DNA of 64,000 nucleotides from DASSLY01 sp035689185 (lineage in GTDB: Bacteria; Actinomycetota; Actinomycetes; Actinomycetales; Dermatophilaceae). Position numbers and translations under genes: made by a program. Positions within the stretch are counted from its first letter, which is position 1. Every line of letters starts with the position of its first letter. Positions 58,150-64,000 of this stretch are shown here, in pieces. The notes under the pieces are model-generated. The model was given only the letters and a program-made list of their open reading frames with translations, ran no database searches and had not been told where the DNA came from. The stretch lies in NCBI GenBank assembly GCA_035689185.1, contig DASSLY010000010.1:22045-86044 (forward strand), read 5' to 3'.

Positions 58150-58995
58150 TCAGGTGCCGCGATCAGGGTCGGACGGCCCGGTCGCCGACGTGTCAGCAGC
58201 GCCCTTTCCCGCTGCGGTGAGGCCTGCGCCGACGGTGAAGGCCAGGGATGTGCCACCAGCGGCCGCAACGGAACCCAGCAAGAAGGAGCCGCCTCCGAAC
58301 CCGAGGGCGATGAAGATCGTTGCCGTCCCGGCGGCCGCGCCTCGCTCGTGGGCCGGGACGGCGCCAAGTATGGCGGCGAAGATCGCCGGCGTCAGGAACG
58401 CGATCCCGAGCGCGATGACGGCCGCCCCGGCGATCAGACCCGCCGCGTTCGGCAGGGCGGCCAGCAGCAGGGAAGCCGGCGTGCACCCGGCCAGCACATC
58501 CCAAGCCGCAGCGGCGGCAGCCGGTCGGGAAGCTGGGCGAAGGCCATCCTGCAGCCGATCACGATCGCGCCGCAGAGCATCGGGATGACGCTCCACGCCT
58601 GGAAACCGACCGCGGTGGCATGCCAGCCCGACGAGGCCCAGAAAGCCAGCCGTGGCTGCCACGCCGGTGAACAGGGCGAGTCCAGGACGGATGGCCGTGC
58701 GGTGGAACAGTGGGGCGGCCACGGTCTCTTCCGCTGCCCCGCGGCGGATCGCCCCGACCAGCAGTGGCTGCCGACGGCCGGACCGGTCGACAAGCCTGCC
58801 CCACCACCGGGTCGCAGCACGAGCGTGGACGCAGCGGACACCCCCAGCGCCAGGCCCCGGCCCGCCTTGTTCGAGCCCAGTGGACCCGTGACGAAGAACG
58901 GCGTGACGCCCAGGAGCACACCTGAGGCCAAGAAATAGGCGAGCCATCAACGCGACGAGGGCGGGAGTGAACAACCGTGCCTTCGCAAAGGCCAT
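58150..58995 (-). pseudogene. Decayed MFS transporter gene with several frameshifts
   Basis: An MFS permease can be followed through at least three frame changes. It begins at ATG 58995 with AFAKARLFTPALVALMARLF. It jumps to ASGVLLGVTPFFVTGPLGSN and LALGVSAASTLVLRPGGG, then to GRLVDRSGRRQPLLVGA in another frame, and later recovers ALPNAAGLIAGAAVIALGIA through AHERGAAAGTATIFIALGFG in the final frame. Total span (about 850 bp) is shorter than a normal MFS gene (about 1200 bp), so deletions have occurred too. A single sequencing error cannot explain this; it is a genuine relic. Confidence 0.8.
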
Positions 58996-59285
58996 GGGGC
59001 GGTGTCCCCCGCGAACAGGGCTTCCGGCGGCGACCTGCAAAGCGGGTTGGTCTGCAAGAGGGGACCCCGGCTTCCGTCCGGGACGGCGTGGCGCAGGCGG
59101 TGCGATGCATGTCACAGTGACCCGCCAAGGCACCGCTGGCCGCGAGTCCGCAATCCGGGCCCGCCCGGCCGTTGCGGCGACCGACCTGTTGTCGCTGTCC
59201 TCACGCCCGACCGGGCAGGCAATGGCGACAGCACGGTTGGGCAAGTGTGCGGCCGATGTGCAGTGGACCGGTGAGGAGAGGGCCC

Positions 59286-60575
59286 ATGACCGTGGCGCAG
59301 GTGCTCCAGCCTCTGGTGCGCGCCTCGGTGGGCACAGCGTTGCCGGTCCGGATCGACTGCTGGGACGGCAGCTCGCTCGGGCCTCCGGACGCTGCGCTGC
59401 GTGTCCGGTTCACCTCCCGGCGGGCCCTGAGACGATTGCTCTGGTCGCCCAACGAGCTGGGCTTCGCCCGCGCCTACGTCTCGGGTGACGTGGTGATCGA
59501 GGGTGATCTGCTCGCGGCACTGGACCAGCTCAACGAGCTGGCGGACCCCGAGCGCGGACCCGGCGTCCGCATCGGGGCCAGCACGACCGCCGCCGTTGCC
59601 GCGGCCGTGCTTCGTCTCGGCGCGCTCGGGCCGCCGCCGAAGCCGCCCGTCGAGGAGATCCGGCTCACCGGCAGACGTCACACCCTCGGCCGGGACGCCA
59701 GGGCCGTCTCCCACCACTACGACGTCGGCAACGACTTCTACCGGCTGCTGCTGGGGCCGTCGATGGTCTACTCCTGCGCCTACTTCGAGGAGCCCGCCTC
59801 CGCGGCGTACACGCTCGAGCACGCACAGCGAGCCAAGCTGGACCTGGCGGCCCGCAAGCTCGGGCTCCGGCCGGGGATGCGAATGCTGGATGTCGGCTGC
59901 GGTTGGGGCTCGTTCGCCATCCACGCTGCTCGCGAGCACGGCGTGCGGGCAACCGGGGTGACCATCTCTGCGGAGCAGGCGGCCTACGCGCGGGCGCGAG
60001 TCGAGGCTGAGGGAGTGGGTGAGCTGGTCGAGATCCGGGTCCAGGACTACCGGGAGACGGACGACGGACCGTACCAGGCCATCGCGAGCGTCGGCATGGC
60101 CGAACACGTCGGCCTCGCCGAACTGCCCGGGTATGCCGCCCGCCTCCATGCGTTGCTGGCACCCGGTGGCCGGCTGCTGAACCACGCGATCGCGCGCCGG
60201 CCCGGGCCCGCGGGTGACGCCAAGGGCGACCGGACCTCGTTCATCGACCGCTACGTCTTCCCTGATGGCGAGCTGGTGCCGATGGCGACGATGGTCGACG
60301 CGCTGGAGTCCGCCGGCCTGGAGGTGAGAGACGTGGAGTCAGTGCGCGAGCACTACGCCCTGACGCTGCGGGCCTGGGTGGCCAACCTCGAGCGGGACTG
60401 GGAGCGGGCGCAGTCACTGTCCAGTGCGGGACGGGCCCGGGTCTGGCGGCTCTACCTGGCGGGGTCGGCCCTGGCGTTCGAGTCGAACCGGCTCGGGGTC
60501 AACCAGATCCTGGCGGTGCGGCCGGCCGCCGGCGGACGCAGCGGCATGCCACGAACCCGGCGGGGCCTGCTGTGA
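59286..60575 (+). CDS. Cyclopropane-fatty-acyl-phospholipid synthase family methyltransferase
   Basis: This 429-aa SAM-dependent methyltransferase has an N-terminal lipid-binding region (LGFARAYVSGDVVIEGDLLA) and the catalytic core with VSHHYDVGNDFYRLLLGPSM, then the SAM motif MLDVGCGWGSFAIHAA and EHVG. It modifies unsaturated acyl chains of membrane phospholipids with a methyl or methylene group. The acyl-ACP desaturase at 28906 could supply the double bond. GAGGAGAGGG precedes ATG 59286. It is convergent with the molybdopterin oxidoreductase gene. Confidence 0.92.
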   Translation: MTVAQVLQPLVRASVGTALPVRIDCWDGSSLGPPDAALRVRFTSRRALRRLLWSPNELGFARAYVSGDVVIEGDLLAALDQLNELADPERGPGVRIGASTTAAVAAAVLRLGALGPPPKPPVEEIRLTGRRHTLGRDARAVSHHYDVGNDFYRLLLGPSMVYSCAYFEEPASAAYTLEHAQRAKLDLAARKLGLRPGMRMLDVGCGWGSFAIHAAREHGVRATGVTISAEQAAYARARVEAEGVGELVEIRVQDYRETDDGPYQAIASVGMAEHVGLAELPGYAARLHALLAPGGRLLNHAIARRPGPAGDAKGDRTSFIDRYVFPDGELVPMATMVDALESAGLEVRDVESVREHYALTLRAWVANLERDWERAQSLSSAGRARVWRLYLAGSALAFESNRLGVNQILAVRPAAGGRSGMPRTRRGLL

Positions 60576-60595
60576 GCTGAGGGCCACCGGACCGG

Positions 60596-61594
60596 TCACC
60601 TCGCCGGAAGCGGGAGCTGGACCCACCAGGGCAGGCTGTCGTGCTCGATCCGGTCCACCCACTTCACCCAGTGGTAGCCGCGACGCCCCGGGACGACCAG
60701 CCGGGCCGGCGCGCCGTGCCCGACGGACAGCGGCGACCCGCCGACATCGACCGCGAGCAGCAGGTCGTCGGTCAGCGGCAGCCGCCGGTGGTATCCGGTG
60801 CGGCTGACCACCACCACGCTTCCGGTCGCGCCGGCCGGCAACAGCCGGCTCAGCCGGGCCCCTGACCACTCCTGCCGGGACCACCAGCCGCCGGTGCAGT
60901 CCAGCACGACGGTGGCCCGGTCGCCCATGCTGCGGATCTGGTCGACCGACCAGCGGCGCTGCGTCCCCGCGGACGCCACGGTGAGGCGCCAACCGTCCGG
61001 GTCGACTTCGGGTGCGGCGTCGAACAGCCAGGAGGTGACCGGCATCCGGTCGGGCTCGGCGGAGGCCAGCTCGTAGGAGCCCGTGGCTCGACGCCTGGCG
61101 CCGGGAAGGGACAGGGCCGACGTGGTCGCGGCAAGCCCGCCGTACCAGGCGCCGGCGCCGGCTGTGAGCAGGGCAGCGCGCAAGAGCGAGCGCCGCGACA
61201 GGTCCGCCGTCCGGGGCCGGGTGGGCCGGTCACGGACGTGCAGCAGCACCATCAACCCGGCCACCAGACCCGCGCCGACGTGGACCTGGATAGCCGTGAC
61301 AGCGCCCGCGGACACCAGCAGGCCGGTGCTGTGCGCCACCCCCGAAGCCAGGGCGATGACGACGGCGGCGGCGAGGATCACCGAGCGGGACCATCCCGGA
61401 CGACGACGACGCAGCCCCCGCCTCGCGATCCGCGACTTCGCGGGCGCGAGCACGACCAGGCTCAGACCCGCCAGCCCGTGCACCACCACCACCAGCCGGA
61501 CCGAAACGCCGCCGACGAGGAAGGTGGCCGCCCCACTGATCACGGCCGCCGGGAGCATGAGGAGCAACGCGATGTTGGTCCGGCGCCCTGCCAC
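60596..61594 (-). CDS. Membrane-anchored molybdopterin-dependent oxidoreductase, sulfite-oxidase family
   Basis: This 332-aa protein has about four N-terminal hydrophobic segments (NIALLLMLPAAVISGAATFL, then VRLVVVVHGLAGLSLVVLAP, SVILAAAVVIALASGVA, HVGAGLVAGLMVLLHV). A SUOX-fold molybdopterin domain follows, with the probable Mo-binding Cys in VVLDCTGGWWSRQEWSG and WVKWVDRIE near the end. The location suggests electron transfer to or from the membrane, with a short cytochrome-like anchor; no heme site is obvious. The physiological substrate is unknown. The GTG at 61594 was chosen because the membrane region begins there; the open frame beyond is antisense to iclR. Confidence 0.82.
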   Translation of the reverse strand: MAGRRTNIALLLMLPAAVISGAATFLVGGVSVRLVVVVHGLAGLSLVVLAPAKSRIARRGLRRRRPGWSRSVILAAAVVIALASGVAHSTGLLVSAGAVTAIQVHVGAGLVAGLMVLLHVRDRPTRPRTADLSRRSLLRAALLTAGAGAWYGGLAATTSALSLPGARRRATGSYELASAEPDRMPVTSWLFDAAPEVDPDGWRLTVASAGTQRRWSVDQIRSMGDRATVVLDCTGGWWSRQEWSGARLSRLLPAGATGSVVVVSRTGYHRRLPLTDDLLLAVDVGGSPLSVGHGAPARLVVPGRRGYHWVKWVDRIEHDSLPWWVQLPLPAR

Positions 61595-61629
61595 GCTGCC
61601 ATCGTGCCCCAGGGTGGGGCCCGGCGACT

Positions 61630-62400
61630 TCAGACCACTGCCGGTGGCGGCCAGGACGCTGCGCCGAGCTCCCGGGACAGTGCCCGCGCGGTCTCGCGCA
61701 CCGTGGCACGCGCGCTGTGCCCGGTCAGGGAGTCGCCCGAGGCGAGGACCACGCCGATCGCGCCGACGGGGGCACCCCAGGAGTCGAAGACGGGGCTGGC
61801 GATGGCGCTCTCGCCGATCACGGCCTCGTCCTGCTCGGTGGCGATCCCGGTCGATCTGACCTGGTCGAGCTGGGCACGCAGCTCCTCGGGCGAGGCGATG
61901 GTCTCTCCGGTCATGCTGCGCAGGACTGCTGGCGCCATCACCCGCTTGGCCTCGTCGGGGAGGAAGGCGAGCATGGCCTTGCCGAGGGCGCTGGCGTGGG
62001 CCGGGATGACGATGCCGACCTCTGGCATCTGCCTGCTGCCGTCCGGTCGTGGCTCGTGGTGGATGATCACGACGTCGTCGACCAGCAGGACGCCGGTGCG
62101 CACGGCCAGGCCGGTGCGCCGGGCCAGGTCCTCGGCCCAAGGGATGGTCTTGGACCGCAGCTCGAGCGTGTCGAGGTAGACGTTGCCCAGCCGCAGCACA
62201 GCCGGTCCGAGCTGGTAGCGGCTGGAGCCGCGCTCCTGGACGACCATGCCGTGCTCGACGAGCGTCCGCACGATCCCGTGCGTGGTGGACGGGGCGAGGT
62301 CCAGTCGCGCCGCGAGCTCCGACAGGCTCATCCGCCTGGCTCCCTGCAGCGCGGTGAGCACCCGGATGGCTCGGTCGACCGACTGGATCACCGCAGTCAC
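61630..62400 (-). CDS. IclR family transcriptional regulator of the glycerol/dihydroxyacetone module
   Basis: This 256-aa regulator has an N-terminal winged helix (SLSELAARLDLAPSTTHGIV) and the IclR effector domain (LGNVYLDTLELRSKTIPWAE, then GIVIPAHASALGKAMLAFLP, GIATEQDEAVIGESAIASPV). IclR proteins usually act as dimers and respond to small metabolites. It is divergent from the MIP channel and dhaK genes, and an inverted repeat lies between them, so it probably controls that operon. The ligand could be glycerol or dihydroxyacetone, by context. Confidence 0.92.
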   Translation of the reverse strand: MTAVIQSVDRAIRVLTALQGARRMSLSELAARLDLAPSTTHGIVRTLVEHGMVVQERGSSRYQLGPAVLRLGNVYLDTLELRSKTIPWAEDLARRTGLAVRTGVLLVDDVVIIHHEPRPDGSRQMPEVGIVIPAHASALGKAMLAFLPDEAKRVMAPAVLRSMTGETIASPEELRAQLDQVRSTGIATEQDEAVIGESAIASPVFDSWGAPVGAIGVVLASGDSLTGHSARATVRETARALSRELGAASWPPPAVV

Positions 62401-62483
62401 TCCTGGCTCGCACCGGCGATGCCGACATTGTCGGCGAAGGCTCTTGCGGAGCAGTGAACCACAGGCGTATGGTCTGCGTCACA

Positions 62484-62509
62484 TTCGACTATGTCGAACG
62501 ACATTCGAC
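62484..62509. promoter_or_regulatory. Probable IclR operator
   Basis: A perfect inverted repeat TTCGAC-TAT-GTCGAA occupies 62484-62498, and a further TTCGAC half-site is at 62504-62509, exactly 20 bases (two helical turns) after the first. It lies between iclR and the MIP gene, 25 bases before the latter's start. Confidence 0.65.
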
Positions 62510-62533
62510 TCGCACGCAGAGAAGGGATAGCGC

Positions 62534-63316
62534 ATGCTCGACGAAACCACGCTGCTCCAGCGGTTGGGCGCAGAGACCGTGGGAACGGCGTTCCTGGTGT
62601 TCATCGGTGTCGGGTCCGTCCCGGCCACCCTCATGGTCAACGGCGACGCGCCGTTCACGATGGCCGACCTCGGCATGATCTCCCTCGCGTTCGCCACGAT
62701 CGTGGTGGCGACCGTCTATGCCCTGGGTCATGTCGGCGGCAACCACATCAACCCCGCGGTGACGCTGGGCCTGGCCGTCTCCGGCAAGTTCCCCTGGGCC
62801 CAGGTCCCCGCCTACATCGCTGCCCAGGTGACCGGCGCCGTCGTGGGCGCGGCGGCGATCATCGGCGTGCTCGGCCAGAAGGCCAGCGACGTGGGCCTCG
62901 GCGTCGCCTCCTATGGCGACATCAGCTGGCTGCAGGCGTTCACCGCGGAGTTCGTCGGGACGTTCATCCTGGTGTTCACCATCTTCGGCGTCATCCACCG
63001 CAAGGCCGCCGCCGGCTTCGCCGGCGTGGCCATCGGCCTGGTCGTGTTCGCCGCCATCATCCCCGTCGCCCCCGCCACCGGAGCCTCGATCAACCCGGCT
63101 CGTACGGTAGGACCGATGCTCGTCCAGCAGGTTGCCGGCGGGACGGTCAAGTGGGTCCAGCTCCCGGTCTACCTCGCCGCCGAGCTGCTCGCCGGAATCG
63201 TCGCCGCGCTGCTCTACCAGGCCATGACCCGAACCCCCGCCGACCACGTCAAGACGGGAGCCGGCATCGACCTCGGCGACCCGGAGACCACTGCGGCGAC
63301 CGCCGCAACGGTCTAG
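62534..63316 (+). CDS. MIP/aquaporin family channel, probable glycerol facilitator
   Basis: This 260-aa channel has six membrane segments and two NPA boxes: NHINPAVT (residues 73-75) and SINPARTVGP (187-189). The second box lacks the Asp that follows in the GlpF signature NPARD, so it may conduct water or another small solute, but the neighbouring dhaK and IclR gene make glycerol or dihydroxyacetone the best guess. GAAGGGATAGC precedes the ATG. It is co-directional with dhaK, 36 bases downstream. Confidence 0.88.
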   Translation: MLDETTLLQRLGAETVGTAFLVFIGVGSVPATLMVNGDAPFTMADLGMISLAFATIVVATVYALGHVGGNHINPAVTLGLAVSGKFPWAQVPAYIAAQVTGAVVGAAAIIGVLGQKASDVGLGVASYGDISWLQAFTAEFVGTFILVFTIFGVIHRKAAAGFAGVAIGLVVFAAIIPVAPATGASINPARTVGPMLVQQVAGGTVKWVQLPVYLAAELLAGIVAALLYQAMTRTPADHVKTGAGIDLGDPETTAATAATV

Positions 63317-63351
63317 GCCGCCGCTTCACCACCGAGCCAGAAAGGGATCCC

Positions 63352-64000
63352 ATGAAAAAACTGATCAACGACCCCAACAGGGTCGTGACCGACGCGCTGC
63401 TGGGTGTCGAAGCGGCCCACCCCGACCTGCAGGTCGACCACCACAACAAGGTCGTCTACCGGGGCGACGCGCCGCGGCCGGGCAAGGTCGGCATCGTCTC
63501 CGGTGGTGGCTCCGGCCACGAGCCGCTCCACGGCGGCTTCGTCGGACTGGGCATGCTCGACGCGGCCTGCGCAGGGGAGATCTTCACCTCCCCCGTCCCC
63601 GACCAGATGGTCGCCGCCACGAAGCTGGTCGACGGCGGCGCCGGGGTGCTGCACGTGGTGAAGAACTACACGGGCGACGTCATGAACTTCGAGATGGCTG
63701 CGGAGCTGGCCGCCGCCGAGACCGGCGCCCAGGTCGTCTCCGTTGTCACCGATGACGACGTCGCCGTCCAGGACTCCACGTGGACCGCCGGCCGACGTGG
63801 GGTCGGAGTCACCGTGCTGCTGGAGAAGATCGCCGGGGCCGCGGCCGAGCAGGGCCGCGACCTCGACGCGGTCGCCGACGTCGCCCGCAAGGTCAACGCC
63901 CAGGGGCGGAGCATGGGCGTCGCCCTGACGTCGTGCACCGTGCCCGCGGCCGGCAGCCCGACGTTCGAGCTCGGGGAGGACGAGATGGAGCTCGGCGTCG
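63352..64000 (+). CDS. dhaK: Dihydroxyacetone kinase subunit DhaK, N-terminal part (truncated by window end)
   Basis: The visible 216 residues begin MKKLINDPNRVVTDALLGVE and contain the GGGSGHEPLHGGFVG motif (substrate-binding region) and KNYTGDVMNFEMAAE. This is the DhaK-type subunit that binds dihydroxyacetone covalently and phosphorylates it with DhaL and either ATP or PTS-derived DhaM. The gene runs off the right edge. AAAGGGATCCC precedes the ATG. It is the second gene of the operon controlled by the IclR regulator. Confidence 0.93.
   Translation, partial: MKKLINDPNRVVTDALLGVEAAHPDLQVDHHNKVVYRGDAPRPGKVGIVSGGGSGHEPLHGGFVGLGMLDAACAGEIFTSPVPDQMVAATKLVDGGAGVLHVVKNYTGDVMNFEMAAELAAAETGAQVVSVVTDDDVAVQDSTWTAGRRGVGVTVLLEKIAGAAAEQGRDLDAVADVARKVNAQGRSMGVALTSCTVPAAGSPTFELGEDEMELGV

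Noticed and set aside
61595..62482. N-terminal extension of the molybdopterin oxidoreductase reaching 62482
   Set aside because: The extension is an out-of-frame shadow of iclR, without membrane or enzyme features. Homology begins at 61594.
1..64000. tRNA, rRNA, riboswitch or insertion sequences
   Set aside because: No cloverleaf sequences, conserved rRNA segments, riboswitch cores, or transposase genes with terminal repeats were seen on either strand.

Overview
The window is very GC-rich with almost exclusively G/C third codon positions. It carries F420-type oxidoreductases (a deazaflavin-dependent nitroreductase and a TIGR03668-type PPOX protein), a DUF1918 protein, a DesA-like acyl-ACP desaturase and GTG starts. 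Together these point to an Actinomycetota chromosome, perhaps a Micrococcales/Intrasporangiaceae-like organism (the genus-level guess is weak). I saw no tRNA, rRNA, CRISPR array, insertion sequence or integrase.

Layout. 1-9.2 kb: a co-directional sugar operon with the tail of a probable solute-binding protein, two ABC permeases (the first frameshifted), a YicI-like GH31 glycosidase, a degenerate M24 peptidase-fold protein, a GabD-like aldehyde dehydrogenase, a TauE/SafE permease, then glpD. 9.4-13.7 kb: an unusual PASTA-ended protein, about 590 bp of repeat-rich non-coding DNA, a TPR-type regulator and a DUF1918 protein. 13.8-20.7 kb: small redox and stress genes (two F420 enzymes, hemerythrin, TfoX-N, CYTH-CHAD), a frameshifted SRPBCC gene, a GH13 enzyme, a VOC protein and a peptidoglycan-binding protein. 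21-28.7 kb: secreted proteins (AOC-barrel-like, beta-helix, two lipoprotein-like proteins, a PQQ sugar dehydrogenase) and a rifamycin-phosphotransferase-like PEP-utilising protein. 28.9-39.1 kb: acyl-ACP desaturase, HD-GYP/LuxR fusion, SnoaL-like, 44-aa basic protein, transglutaminase-like, APC transporter, SDR epimerase, secreted BNR protein, DUF2218 and PepSY-like genes.

39.3-53.9 kb is the most unusual part: seven minus-strand genes in a tightly overlapping operon. In transcription order they encode a 452-aa protein with a caspase/CHAT-like His-Cys arrangement, a 1092-aa DUF6603 protein, a 772-aa protein, a 342-aa coiled-coil protein, and 888-, 717- and 557-aa proteins. None has an obvious signal peptide and none has a function I can name. 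The overlaps and coiled coils suggest one large cytoplasmic assembly with a possible protease. This is the best candidate for an undescribed system.

54-64 kb: an acyltransferase, alpha/beta hydrolase, VOC protein, beta-carbonic anhydrase, sulfotransferase, a decayed MFS gene, a cyclopropane-fatty-acid-synthase-like methyltransferase and a membrane-anchored molybdopterin oxidoreductase. It ends with a glycerol/dihydroxyacetone module: a divergent IclR regulator, an MIP channel and DhaK, the last cut by the window end. An inverted repeat between iclR and the MIP gene looks like the operator. Short in-frame tandem repeats recur in several genes, and the hexamer GTATGC/GCATAC looks over-represented across the window.
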